DNA of 64,000 nucleotides from contig NC_089789.1 in assembly GCF_040412425.1 (NCBI RefSeq), forward strand, positions 41,783,606 to 41,847,605, written 5' to 3'. The DNA comes from Macrobrachium rosenbergii. Its lineage: Eukaryota > Arthropoda > Malacostraca > Decapoda > Palaemonidae. The notes beneath the pieces were generated by a model. The model had not been told where the DNA came from. It made no database searches and was given only the letters and a program-made list of their open reading frames with translations. Positions 40,897 to 52,687 of the stretch are shown one piece after another (positions within the stretch are counted from its first letter, which is position 1; each line of letters begins with the position of its first letter). Both the position numbers and the translations under genes were made by a program.

Positions 40897-41213
40897 TCCT
40901 ATAGGAGGGTGGTGCCGCCAGTGCACCTCATGCGGTGCACTGTAGGCATTACTCAAGGTTCTTTGCAGCGTGCCCTCGGCTCCTAGCTGCAACCCCTTTC
41001 GTTCCTTTTACTGTACCTCCTTTCATATTCTATTTCTTCCATCTTATTTTCCACCCTCTCCTAACAACTGATTCATAGAGCAACTGCTTTGAGGTTTTCC
41101 TCCTGTTACGCCTTTCAAACCTTCTTCTGTCAATTTCCGTTTCAGCGCTGAATGACCTCATAGGTCACAGTGCTTGGCCTTTGGCCTAAATTCTACATTC
41201 AATTCAATTCAAT
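40897..41213 (+). mobile_element. SINE-like element, copy C, intact with target-site duplication
   Basis: A 317-bp element flanked by perfect 13-bp direct repeats TCTACCACAACAA at 40,884-40,896 and 41,214-41,226. It ends in a pentamer tail built on ATTCA (three to four units, ending AATT before the repeat). Tail plus target-site duplication is the hallmark of LINE-mediated retroposition and fixes the orientation (5' at 40,897). There is no protein-coding capacity. A GGTTCTTTGC word (40,957-40,966) about 45 bp behind the 5' end resembles the start of a pol III B box (GGTTC), but box A is not convincing, so a tRNA origin is only possible. Confidence 0.9.
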
Positions 41214-41226
41214 TCTACCACAACAA

Positions 41227-42204
41227 ATGCATTCCTACTACAGTCAAATAATGGATTCCTCCATACATAAAGAAGGGCAAGCTGGCGTAGGCTATTTCTG
41301 TAACATTCCAGTGTAACCAAAGAGTCCTCCGGCAACTCAAGTTTTGCCTTTGAGTCATCGGTTCAAGACAAGCTGTCATCATGGAGCCAGAAAGAAAAAA
41401 AATTTTCTAACAGCTCAACCCTTCCTCGGAACTGGCGGTTACGTGCCAGATCGATTTCCTTGAAGAATTTATGACACAATCCGGAAATGACTGCTTACAA
41501 AGTACTCGACACTCGGTGGTTGCTACTCTACGAATGAGTGGGTTTTGCAGTCGTCGTCAATATATACTACATCAAATCGAATTTATTTATACTGCTTCAG
41601 TATAATTACACAAAATGAAAAAAAGGACCATAAATCTAGGTGTCTGTAATAAAAAATAAGCAAAATTCCACTTAGATATTTATCATTTCAATGGTCAGAA
41701 TCTTCCATGCATAGGATTTTCAATGGATTTTAGCATATCGTGATTACCTTTCCAAAATAACGAATATCAGGACCGACGCCTGTTCGTTAAGCTCATTCAA
41801 ACTGCGTTCATGCAGACCGAATATTCCTCGAAAATCGCATTTTTAAAGGTAAAATGCATTTTTCCTAACATACAAACCCGAGGTCCTTTACAAATGGGGA
41901 TACTTTCGGCCTAGCTGAACATTGGCCAACGATGGCGACCAAAGACCATTTAGCAGATCTCGCGCTTCTGATAACAGCTTCTGCAAAGAGCAATCACAAC
42001 CCAAGCATAAATGCGAAAGTTTAACGAGCTAAAAGGCCCGGCCTTGCAAAAGCTTACCTAGATTCGATTACTAACAGCCATAGTCATCTGATGTGACCCC
42101 AAACAAGTGATTGGTGAGGCAAAATCGCCATCAACACTATTCCAGCATTAATTAACCAAGATGTGCTCAGATTAGTAACAGGATCTCTGGATTTTACAAT
42201 AAGG

Positions 42205-42206
<2 letters not shown>
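41227..42206. other. Non-genic unique sequence
   Basis: About 1 kb without a tandem repeat or supported gene. Confidence 0.4.

Positions 42207-42278
<72 letters not shown>
42207..42278. repeat. (GA)n microsatellite
   Basis: About 70 bp of GA. Confidence 0.97.
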
Positions 42279-42280
<2 letters not shown>

Positions 42281-42390
42281 ATATTTAAGAAGGTACCAGG
42301 GCAGGAGAGACACCAAATCACTTTCTCCATTGCCAAACACCCAGCCGCTCCTTTGAGGTCGGTCAGCTCACCAGCCATCTTGCGCGCTCT

Positions 42391-42597
42391 CTCTCTCTCT
42401 GTCTCTGTCTCTATCTCTGAATTAAAGCATAATGAACAAACTCATTCTAGAGACACAATGAAGTGACCTTAGAGAAGGAACTACAACAGGAAACTTCTCT
42501 CTCTCTCTCTCTCAGAATTAAAGCATAAGGAACAAACTATTACACACACACACACACGATGAAGTGACCATAGACAAGGATCTAGAACAGGAAACAT

Positions 42598-42657
<60 letters not shown>

Positions 42658-42960
42658 AATTAAAGCATAAGGAACAAACTATTACACACACACACACACG
42701 ATGAAGTGACCATAGACAAGGATCTAGAACAGGAAACATTCTCTCTCTATCTCTCTCTTTCTCTCTCTCTCTCTCGAATTAAAGCATAAGGAACAAACTA
42801 TTACACACACACACACACACACTGAAGTGACCATAGACAAGGATCCAGAACAGGAAACATCTCTCTCTCTCTCTCTTTCTCTCTCTCAAAATGAGAGAGG
42901 AATGAAAGAACTCTTTCCGCGCACGTGATGAAATGACCTCAGACAAGGAAAGAGAACAGG
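42391..42960. repeat. Tandem array of ~95-142-bp units with embedded (CT)n and (AC)n
   Basis: GAATTAAAGCATAAGGAACA followed by AACTATT, (AC)n, GATGAAGTGACCATAGACAA, GGATCTAGAACAGGAAACAT and (CT)n is repeated. Unit starts lie at about 42,419, 42,515, 42,657 and 42,776, with a decayed fifth near 42,890. Non-microsatellite parts are nearly identical, while the embedded CT and AC tracts vary in length and account for the changing period. Confidence 0.95.
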
Positions 42961-43318
42961 AAACCCTTCAAAGCCCCATTAACAAATTGGCGGGTGTAAA
43001 GCAAAAGAATATTCTTGTGGTAAATCAACCAACGTATAGTTTCAAGCAACGATATAAAATAGAAAAACAAATATTACTGCCGTGCATTTATTTGCTCACA
43101 ATCTTTTCATGCAACTGATTTAAATCAAAATCACTAACATTATGATCATCCGCCTTCTCTCTCTCTTTATGTATTTTTGTCAGTGTTCTCTCTCTTTATG
43201 TATTTTTGTCAGTGTCAAGTACTGCTTGGAAAACTTATGAACGCAGGCACAACATAAAACGACTGTGAAATCACTAAAATTACCAGGAGATTGACTCCAT
43301 CTCTCCATCCATACTCTC

Positions 43319-43361
<43 letters not shown>

Positions 43362-43565
43362 CCATCGTTTATCGGTTTGTGAAAAAAAGAAGGGTCAGAT
43401 CTTTAGGCGGTCTCATGAATTCAATTCAGTGAGAGGTCGAATCGTAACAAGTGTTACAATCGTTGAAATGGTCAGTATTGCCAAGTATGAGATTCAAGAA
43501 TCTGTCTATAGCTTATTTTCAAATAGCCTATGCATGATGACTGCTTTCTCCTGACTGAAATACAG

Positions 43566-43566
<1 letters not shown>
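42961..43566. other. Non-genic, with (TG)n
   Basis: (GT)n at 43,322-43,357. A duplicated CTCTCTCTTTATGTATTTTT block at 43,155-43,215. No gene. Confidence 0.5.

Positions 43567-43647
<81 letters not shown>
43567..43647. repeat. (GA)n microsatellite
   Basis: About 80 bp of GA. Confidence 0.97.
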
Positions 43648-43649
<2 letters not shown>

Positions 43650-43679
43650 GAAGGTTTAACGTAACGATTTCACTATTTA

Positions 43680-44170
43680 CATAAGCATCCATACTCGGTC
43701 AGAACATTTAGGAAATTGCACACAAATGAAACTGCTCAATAAACCTTTTTTTTTATATTGCCACCTTCAAAAAAGAGTGCACAAAAATAAACTTTTCAAC
43801 CACTTCCCACAAACAAAACTGCCAAGTAAAACTTTTTTAAACCCGTAAAAGTTTTTAAAAGTCTCCCACAAAAGGAACTTTCACAATCGTCGCCCACAAA
43901 CAAAACGGCTCAATACAATTATTTTAACGTCTCACAAAACGAAACTTTCATAGGACCAACTGTCTCCCACAAACAAAACGGCTCAATACAACATTTTAAA
44001 CGCCTCCCACATACGAAATTTTCACAACCGTCGCCCCACAAGCGAACTTCCCACAAACAAACCGGTTCTTTTAAACATTTTAAACGTCTCCCACAAACGA
44101 AAGTTTCATAACCGCCCCCCAAAAACAAAACCACTCAATAAAGTTCTTTTAAACCCCCTCCCACAATGAA
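43680..44170. repeat. Degenerate ~73-87-bp tandem array
   Basis: Units contain CCCACAAACAAAAC.GCTCAA followed by TAAA.CTTTTAAACGTCTCC and CACAAACGAAACTTTCACAA. The CCCACAAAC landmarks lie at 43,806, 43,893, 43,966 and 44,050, with partial copies either side. Confidence 0.88.
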
Positions 44171-45525
44171 AATTATCACAAATGTCATTAAAATATTCAT
44201 GACCTCACCAGATTAAAACTGAACCCAAAAACTCCACAGGAATGTCTTTACCCATCCATGCCCCACGCCCACGCCCTTCCGCCCGCAAACCGGCGACTGG
44301 CGCAAACATCCAAACGACAGTGTGGGCAGCCGGCTTAACCGGATTTAAATTTCAAGGGCTGCTTGTCCTCACCAACCGCCAAGCCCTCTTTATAAGGTCT
44401 GATTGATTGACTGAGGATTATCTAGCGTCACCAATGCCGGATAATAATCAACAAAACTCAGGGAATGTTTCCACGAGATGGGAAATAATCCTGAATTGGA
44501 AATTATCTGAATAATTTGCCTGTGACACGGAGAAAAAGAAAAACTTATGAGCTAATAATCTCCCATAAAATTATTAACCAGATGGATATAATTATCAACA
44601 GCAGAAACAATATAAAAATATTCTAAAAAAAACATACGAAAAGAAATAGAATAATCACTACCACGTGTACATAAACCGATTCTCAACCGAAATTAAGATT
44701 GAACATGGTCCCGGACTGAAGACTGCAAACATAGGCTAATCTACCGATATTGATAACAATTAGCCTATATAGAGGATTACATTTAACAGAATACAAAAAA
44801 AAACTATTTAAAACAAAATGAAATGCAAAACAACAACGGAAAACACAAACCTATAACCACGAAGAAAAAAAAACACTTTACAAGAAAGAAAATCATCCCC
44901 AACAAAGATAACAAAACCATCATCAGAAGATATATTAGGGTAATAAAATCCTCTAAAACTCAGATATATTAGGGTAATAAAATCCTCTAAAACTCAGTCT
45001 CGTCAAACTCTGAAAAGCTTGCTTTGTGATAAGGAAGAAGCTCCTTTGTGAACTGCAGTTCCTTTAGCCTAGTGCAGTTCGGCATATCTTTTAACGATAC
45101 GTATGCACAGAGCGACGATTTTACTTAACATTCCTCCTAGCGTTGCCCCCAATGGTGTCTTCCAAGACTTATCATTTTATTCAAGAGGCAGGTCAGATAT
45201 AGAAGCATTTATTAACCTTAATGTGTGTGTGTGTGTGTGAAGCCTATATATTATGTATGTATGTATATATATATTCTGTATATATATAGCCTATATATAT
45301 AATATAATATACACAAACTATTCGCTGTAATTTACGTCACATCTATATTTGTTTCTCATCATAATAAGCCGCATGCATTAATTGATCGTTAAAGCCATCC
45401 AAGGATAATATTAGCTCCTTGACCTTTGCTCTAAAGGAGTTAGGCTGCATCACAAAACGCACTGTTTATTCCCTGACCTGCCTTTGCACCGAAGCTTATA
45501 ATAAGAAGACACTGGGATGATAAAC
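44171..45525. other. Non-genic, with a 34-bp perfect tandem duplication
   Basis: 44,931-44,998 is two identical 34-bp units (TATATTAGGGTAATAAAATC plus CTCTAAAACTCAGA). A GC-richer 100-bp island lies near 44,270-44,350. The rest is AT-rich, with no gene. Confidence 0.55.
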
Positions 45526-45541
45526 ACACACACACACACAC

Positions 45542-45595
<54 letters not shown>
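45526..45595. repeat. (AC)n(AT)n microsatellite
   Basis: Short AC run, then about 50 bp of AT. Confidence 0.95.
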
Positions 45596-45600
<5 letters not shown>

Positions 45601-46043
45601 CTTATGTATATAAATAATCAATTTGTGTATCTTTATAGCCTATGCAAACGTAATGTTTTACAATGCCTGATTTTTATGCATGTATACTTATACTGTAAAA
45701 AATTTTAATCTTTATGCCTGAATACATATAATGCATGCAATTTCTTTGATAATGACAAGCAATAACTAGGCTAAATTAATAGCACCAAACAAAGCAAGGA
45801 GAAAATACAAACGATTTGAAGGCGAACAAGTATATACGATATCTTTATTTAATTATTATTATCAAACGAAAACGAACTTCGGTGAAAAGGCAGTAATAAA
45901 ATGCATTAGATAATCGTTTATTAAAACCAGAATACAAAACAACTAAACATTCTTCATAGGATAACTGAATGCTGAACATAACGGGAGGATCGAATCTACT
46001 GCGCCTGCAAGATGTGCTGGAACATCAAACTCAATCACCTCAT

Positions 46044-46092
<49 letters not shown>
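45596..46092. other. AT-rich sequence ending in a (GA)n tract
   Basis: Non-genic. GA tract at 46,049-46,092. Confidence 0.6.
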
Positions 46093-46094
<2 letters not shown>

Positions 46095-47559
46095 CAGTTC
46101 TTGGAAACATTTGGAGTACAACCATTCCCAAAGTTCCATCTGTCACATTCAACGTCTACCAGGAGATTCTCCTTAGGCCTAGTAGTCTATGTGACTTTGC
46201 AAAGTTCGCGAGTTCTTTACTTGCGGGTTCATTGCTTGATGCCCAATAACGTCTCTTTCAACTGCCTCTGTAGTTTGAAATCGTGAGTGTTAACTAGTGC
46301 AACTAATGATTAACAAATGTGACAAGTGGTATTAGCAAAGGCCAGCGTACCAGCTTTAACCAAACTCTTGAACTAATATGATGAGTGGTACTACAGTAAA
46401 AGCCAAGACTCTTTGTAGCTAAGCCCAGCCCACTGCTTACGTCACGACTAGGTATTCCTTGACGCTGATTGGTCGTTGTCCAACAAGGTAGCCTAATCTA
46501 CAAGAATGCCAACAGATTCAAATGAATCATGGGCTAATCGCAGACTGCTTTGGGTCATCTCGTACATGTCTTTTTCAGCTCTTATCTATTTGTTCTTGTT
46601 TCGTTATGTATCTTCTAATGCCTTCCTACCATAGCCTTCGTTTTCATGCTAAATCAGCCTTATATTTAATCATCACAGTAGTATAATTTGTTATCCCTTT
46701 TGTAAATATATTTTTCTATATAATGTATTGAGAGCAATTCGATAGCTGTGTGTAGGCTATGAGACAGCCCCTGATCGGTCTAGGCTATGTGTGCCATCGG
46801 TTACATGCTCACAAGTTTTACTTTTATTCTCCGTGGTATAAGTGGCGTTACAATTACTATGGTCACTGACGCATGTACACATGTCTGTGTATATGCACGT
46901 AGTCATACGTGTACATTCAACTGTATGCATATACATTATGTATCGTGGGGTCGAAGCTACTATATTACTTAAAATCCACTCTCTTTCCAACAGATACAGT
47001 AAAGAAAACTAATTGCAATAAGAAACTGATGTGTAGGCCTATGCCCTGTCTTTGCCTCAAAATATAAGAATTTGATGTGTAGGCCTAATCTCATAATGAT
47101 CTCAACATTTGACATGCAGGGTTATGATGAATGTATTCCCTAATTTCGGAAGTGCCTGCATACGTCTATGATTCATTTCAAAGAATGCGATCTATGTGGA
47201 GCCGCCTATAGTAGGCCAACACCAACTAAAAAAAAAAAAAAAAAAAGCAAGAAAGGTGTATTTGGGTCCGTCCACGATCAAAAGAAAAAATAAGTATAGA
47301 CAGAATGATCCAAGATCTTTATAATGATAATATTATATAACTTAATATGTCTTTTATCGAAGATAATTATATACTTCACTACTCCGAGAACTCAAATCTG
47401 TGGTGTCATCATGCACGCAGCTGAACAATACCGAACGGAGTCAAATCCGTCCTGGTAATCATTTGGACTGTTAATTAGTGTGACGTCATTCCCCTTTCGA
47501 GAGCTAACCAATCACTGGCGTGCAGTGGGCGAGGCTTAGCTCACCAACAAATAGGCTAA
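46093..47559. other. Non-genic unique sequence
   Basis: About 1.5 kb. A diverged single copy of the 47.6-kb unit (TTTAACCAAACTCTTGAACT, then TGATGAGTGGTACT) lies at 46,356-46,392. Paired TACGTCAC/TGACGTCA and ATTGGTCG/CCAATCACTGG words (46,440-46,475 and 47,480-47,518) look like CRE- and CCAAT-type elements in opposite orientation. No coding support. Confidence 0.4.
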
Positions 47560-47725
47560 GGTGGGCGGTACTAGCTTTAGGCCAAACTCATGAAAAAAAT
47601 ATGAGTGGTAATATTTTCAGACCAAACTCGAAAAAAGCACATGATGAGTGGTAATAGCTTTAGACCAAACTCATGAACAAAAATATATACGAAGAGTGGT
47701 ACTAGCTTAGACCAAACACGTTTTC
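47560..47725. repeat. 40-45-bp degenerate tandem repeat
   Basis: AGTGGTA.TAGCTTTAGACCAA followed by ACTCATGAA.AAAA is repeated. CCAAAC landmarks at 47,582, 47,622, 47,667 and 47,712 give about four copies. Confidence 0.85.
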
Positions 47726-48348
47726 TTAACCTAGACTAGACAAATTCGCTCCTACAAGCTCCAAGGATGTTCGGGAAAGCAAGGTGTAAGCAGCAGGACT
47801 TCCTGAGAGGTTTGGAGGGGAGCAAGGAGGTCAGATTTATTGGAGGGGAACCTCCTTGGAGGGGAGCCACCCCAACACTGGAATTAACACCCCCCACAAG
47901 TTGGGGGCGCTGGGAAGGGGGGCTGAAGAATAACGGGATACTATTGACCGTTGGTAACAGGATAGGTTACGGTGGTGACCCCAAGGATATGTGTTATCCG
48001 TTCCATCCCCCCTTTTCAAACCCCCAACCCCCCCAAAAGCTTGACGAAACAAATCTTGCATGACTAAAGTTACTAAACCTAAGCAATATATCTGGCTCGA
48101 TTCTATAACACTTCAGACACCTGAAAATACTGTTATTAGTCACAAGAGTTCATTGTAGAAAAGCTTTCACTTTCTCTTTGCTTTGAAACTGAAAGTCTCC
48201 CATCTCCCAACCCCATACACACCCCCACCCTCGAGGGGTAGGTTTATCACTTGTTTCTGGGTTAGATCCCTTACTTTTTTCCATCTTCCATTTGCTTTGG
48301 GCAAGACAAGGACATTAAGTCGCCATTCCCGACGGCCTCTGAGGTAGC

Positions 48349-48351
<3 letters not shown>
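47726..48351. other. GC-rich block with G- and C-runs, gene status uncertain
   Basis: 47,800-48,030 has many GGGG/CCCC runs (G-quadruplex potential on both strands). A 98-codon frame from ATG 47,767 with A at -3 is open through it (G/P-rich, ending DETNLA), but the antisense is open too and no family is recognised. Not called as CDS. Confidence 0.3.

Positions 48352-48401
<50 letters not shown>
48352..48401. repeat. (GA)n microsatellite
   Basis: About 48 bp of GA. A shorter GA run lies at 48,495-48,509. Confidence 0.95.
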
Positions 48402-48405
<4 letters not shown>

Positions 48406-48739
48406 AGCCATTTCTGTCAGCGTACTCGAGTCCTGTGACTGAGAACAGGTGCACCAACATGCTTTGAGGGGAAGGGTAAGAGGAGGTGGGGGGGAGAGAG
48501 AGAGAGAGAAGCGGATGGGGCTCTTGCCAGGGCGAAGGACGTCCCGGGGCACAACAGCGTTTTATTTTTTTCATCCTTTTTTTTTTATTTCACACTTATA
48601 TCTATTTCGCCTAGGCTACTTCCCAGACATCATGTTTTTCCGCGAAATAAGAGTCAATGACGTTTGTTGTGGGTGTATGAATTTATCTACTTAATAGGCA
48701 AATTTTGCAAATACAAAATAGTATCTTAACATATAAGTA

Positions 48740-48801
48740 TATATGTATGTATGTGTATATATATATATACATACATATATATATGTATATATATATATAT
48801 A

Positions 48802-48874
<73 letters not shown>
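48740..48874. repeat. (AT)n microsatellite with ATGT/ATAC steps
   Basis: Imperfect AT at 48,740-48,815, then pure AT to 48,874. Confidence 0.95.
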
Positions 48875-48878
<4 letters not shown>

Positions 48879-50063
48879 GATTATTTTTCACGTGAGCTAC
48901 ACATTTGTAAGAACATTCGGGGAACAGAAACTGAGAAAGTTTTGGTTTTACTTGACAAGCCTTTGTACCATCCATCAATGGGAACATAATTATATTCACT
49001 TTTATTCGATCAATTACAGAACAAACATCAAAAAACACAGTCTGCACTTATTTTTAAGTTATAATGACCTCACAGAATATTAATCTCAAAAGACTTCTCG
49101 TCTATCAACTTTCTAATCCCCAATGCTTAATTCACTCTGAAACAGTTCATGACATTAACACTTGTATCGATGTTCAAATTTTGTCCCTACTTATTTCCAC
49201 ATCCAATTCCTAACTACAAGTCTGGTGTTAGGACTAAAAACTACAGACCAACACAGCCACCTAACCACCGTGCCAGCCACAAGGCTGGATGAATCTATGT
49301 AGTATCTATCCACCCACTGAAAAAGGGAATTAACGTCACATTAATCCCAAGTGTGTCTATGGAAACGCAGCGTGAGACATCCCTACAGCTTACTACTATG
49401 ATTACCATACTAGGGTTGACGTGGAATTTGTCATTCCCTCGTCTCGGTTGGCTTTGTAAAAAAAAAAAAAAACCGAGGTCCACACTAGGCATATTCCCTT
49501 TCACAGCCTTTAACACTTATATATTGGGTAGCTTTTAGACGAAGATCCGTGCTGGCATAAGGCCGGCTTAATCAGTCAGGTCAGGCCACTTTATAAAAAT
49601 ACTAGTTAACCGAGTTAATAAAAGAAAAAAATACAAGTGGGTAAAAAACCTGGGTCATGTTATGTCAGGTCGTTAAAAATTAACAGCCAAAATTTTCGAT
49701 CGAAATCCGATCATTTTTCTGTCACGAAAATGATTATATACAGTAGGTTTAAGCCCAAATTAGGTTAGGCTTGATCAGCCTGAGTTTCCTGCGCTACATT
49801 CCAAAATCAATATTGGCTGCTCTAAAATGTACTATAATTTCCTTAGCTTCTGTTTTGAAAACCGCCATCATCACCATAATAACACTGAGTCTGAAGACAT
49901 GTTCACTAACGTGTGGACTTCCGCTGTTCGACTGAGAAATGCATAAAACCAAGTAATTTTAAGAAGGCTACTTTATAGCTTCTATTCATGAGACTGTAGC
50001 AACATTTTCTTAGCCTTAATCATTTATTTGTTTTAACAATTTTCAACATTACACTCACAAACT

Positions 50064-50065
<2 letters not shown>
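48875..50065. other. Non-genic unique sequence
   Basis: About 1.2 kb. Short frames without domains. Nothing recognised. Confidence 0.4.

Positions 50066-50127
<62 letters not shown>
50066..50127. repeat. (GA)n microsatellite
   Basis: About 62 bp of GA. Confidence 0.97.
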
Positions 50128-50130
<3 letters not shown>

Positions 50131-51360
50131 GACATTAGGCTATTTGTCGAACATGCCATTTCATTTCGATATTAACAAAAAAACAAAAAACCGGAAATCT
50201 GGTTGAATACACAAAGCAAAGCATTCAAAACCTATAATACGAAAGAGGCGTTATTCACCCCAAACTGTAGGGAAGTAAGTAGGCTTACTTCTCATTTTGT
50301 TCAAGATCTCGCCTCTCAGGCCTACAGTGACATTTTTATTCAAACCAGGGAAGGCGAGGAGAGTATCAGAACAAAAGAAGCACTGCGAACAACAATGCCT
50401 ATTTGGCAAAAGCAAGGTGGGCATTTAAAACGTAGCCTTTTAAATTTTTGGATCACAATGGGACAAAGGTGTCGAAAATGGGAGAGAAAAATTTATCACT
50501 TTCTGTATAAACGTTACTTGATTAAATGTTTACTGACTGCTATTATAGAAATCCGTATTAAAGCATTAATGCCGCTTAGGTTTATTGGTAAATGTGAATA
50601 AAAATGCTTCCTACTACAGAAGGACTTCGTAAAATAAAGACAGCTACGAAGCTCTGAGCCCGAACACGGTGTGACAACATGCCTTCTTCTACCAAGTTGA
50701 TTTGCTTGAATAAATCATGCTTAAAAACCAATCATTCTTTAGCTCCTTAACTGATTTTTATCAACAGTATGGTTAAGGAAGTCCTTTCAAACCCAACAAC
50801 ACCACTGGCGAACGGCGGATTCAATCGCAGGTGTCCCAGTGCCGAGAAATCTAGACATTTCTGCGAAAAATAATTGTGTATATGGTAACCTTTGTGTAGT
50901 TTGGGAGTGGTAGTGAGGCTCGGTCGCCGAAGAGTGTTGTGTTTTTGTCTGATTTATCCACTTTCTTCGGGTATTTTCAGTTTACCTATTAAAAAAAAGT
51001 CAACGTTCTCTTGTCGCATCATATATGAGTGATTTTGTTCACAGAAATGAAGAGGAACTCGAAGTAAACAGCACTGAACGAAAGCAACTTCACGCGGAGG
51101 AGGAGGAGGAAGAAGAGAAAGAGAAGCGTATACACGCTATACCTATAATAAACTTTTAGACTTCGGAATGCAGTGGAAGAAGCGTTGTTGCCGCCTCGTT
51201 TACGCACCTTATGTTGAGAGAGGGGTCCTAGCAAGACTACGCATCCGATGGCAAAATATATCCTCATTTTGGTATTGGTATAAAAAATAAAAAGAACACT
51301 TTAAGTGGTATAAATCCAGGAAAGAGCGTAACACTTCTTCACAGCATCACTTTCAAAGGT
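50128..51360. other. Unique sequence upstream of a promoter-like block
   Basis: A 132-codon frame at 50,203-50,601 begins at a non-ATG codon and has no recognisable domain. A purine-rich GGA/GAA patch lies at 51,097-51,124. Tandem repeats are sparse from here to the right edge compared with the first 50 kb. Confidence 0.4.
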
Positions 51361-51593
51361 ACACTGTCTCGCTAAGCGAGTCTCGTGCAACTTACGCATG
51401 CGCAGTGGAGCCGTCTTGGCGGGGGATGTAATTTGGGAGCCGTACGCTCGTTTTGTTTTCTTGCTTTTTCCATTCCTTGGTGTGTACGCCACACATCTCG
51501 TAGTGCGATATTATATATATATATAAAATATAAGTCTTCGCGTTCACTGACCGAAATCATTGACATTTCTTGCGGAAAAATAAACATAAAATC
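51361..51593 (+). promoter_or_regulatory. Candidate TATA-less promoter and 5' UTR with NRF1-type site
   Basis: ACGCATGCGCAG at 51,394-51,405 closely matches the NRF1 palindrome (consensus TGCGCATGCGC), a core element of CpG-type housekeeping promoters in animals. It is followed by GGCGGGGG at 51,419-51,426 and a CpG-containing stretch. No TATA box is seen. It lies about 190 bp upstream of the ATG of the candidate small gene, a normal promoter/5' UTR distance. The transcription start itself cannot be read from the sequence. Confidence 0.5.
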
Positions 51594-52142
51594 ATGATGG
51601 ATATTAAACTATTGCAAGCCTCGGTTACCGCCAGATGGAGACATGAACCTTATGACATTACAGGTGGGTTAAACCTACTACTTTCAAACGAAGCCTAAGA
51701 CATCTAAGGGGCTATTTCGGCCTCCCGGTAATTTATGCTATCTAGTTACAGCATATTTTTCTCAAAGTTCGCCAGTCTGAACTTTAGTTCTATTGTGAAA
51801 ATGTCATTTTCACCGTGGCTTGTGTTCTAAACGGTTTCCACAGAAGCATTGGATATTTTTTTCTTAAAAAATTAGGTCCATAAGTCCTCTCTTCTTTTTC
51901 ATCTTTTTTTATTGAAATTATTATTGTTGTTATTATGAGTATTGTTATTAGTAAACGTGAACACATGCAAGACAAGCTAAACTACAAAGGCGGTTAGTTT
52001 AGAACAGTAAATTAAACTGTTTTTAGGTTTTGCGTCAGCAGAAGGCAAATGCGATAAAGTTCTGAATGGAAGAACAAACGTGATGGACATCTGGGCTCGA
52101 CCAGTCTATGGAGACAAAAGGCTTCCAAAGACTAGAATATGA
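51594..52142 (+). CDS. Candidate two-exon gene for a 61-residue protein, function unknown
   Basis: Proposed join 51,594-51,663 and 52,027-52,142. Exon 1 starts with two consecutive ATGs; the second (51,597) has A at -3 and G at +4. An upstream in-frame TGA lies shortly before. Exon 1 reads MMDIKLLQASVTARWRHEPY and ends DIT at a strong donor, CAG|GTGGGT. The 363-bp intron ends AAACTGTTTTTAG, and exon 2 continues in phase 1 with GFASAEGKCDKVLNGRTNVM, then DIWARPVYGDKRLPKTRI and TGA at 52,140. The protein is basic, with no signal peptide or membrane segment, and I do not recognise it. Support: good donor and acceptor, frame kept across the splice, NRF1-type promoter upstream, AATAAA downstream. 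Alternatively exon 1 could be a leader exon of the zinc-finger gene at 61.2 kb, in which case this frame is an upstream ORF, or the pattern is chance. Confidence 0.42.
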
Positions 52143-52687
52143 AGTACCAAGTGTAAAATGTAATAATAATTCACTTATGGTTCAATGTATTTCATTTGGA
52201 TATTCTTTAAAAAAAAGCAACAATAAGTCCATATTTGTAAAGGTACTCAGAGATCGCATTTAGCGTAACCATCCAAAAGTTTAGCAAATCCCCTAAAATT
52301 TTCTTCCACAAACAGCAGGAAGCTGTCATTTTCATTATGACTCGTTATTAACATTAACAGTTGAAAATTTATTCTAGGTCTGACATATGATCCAGCCTAG
52401 TACCTAATCGACAGCTCCCTGAAAAACAGAAATATTTTACAAAATTGTAAAAATAGTTTTCCACAATCTGTTAACAGTCCTTTTTTTTTAGTTAATTTGG
52501 GTGAACTGTTAGGTATAATGTATTTCCAATGAATACTTTTCTTCGAATAGGCGAGTTCCCAATTGGTGGATTTCCAGACTTCTCATTTTATTCTTCCAAA
52601 CAAACATTGTCAGAAATTTTTTTAATCCTCATTCGTATTTATGTTTACAAAAGCTATTCATGTATCATGCGGTTTTTGAGCGCATAG

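Noticed and set aside
40957..40966. tRNA-type pol III B box in the SINE-like family
   Set aside because: Only GGTTC matches the consensus and no convincing A box precedes it, so a tRNA origin is not claimed.
50203..50601. 132-codon plus-strand frame
   Set aside because: It begins at a non-ATG codon and shows no domain, splice signals or repeat identity.
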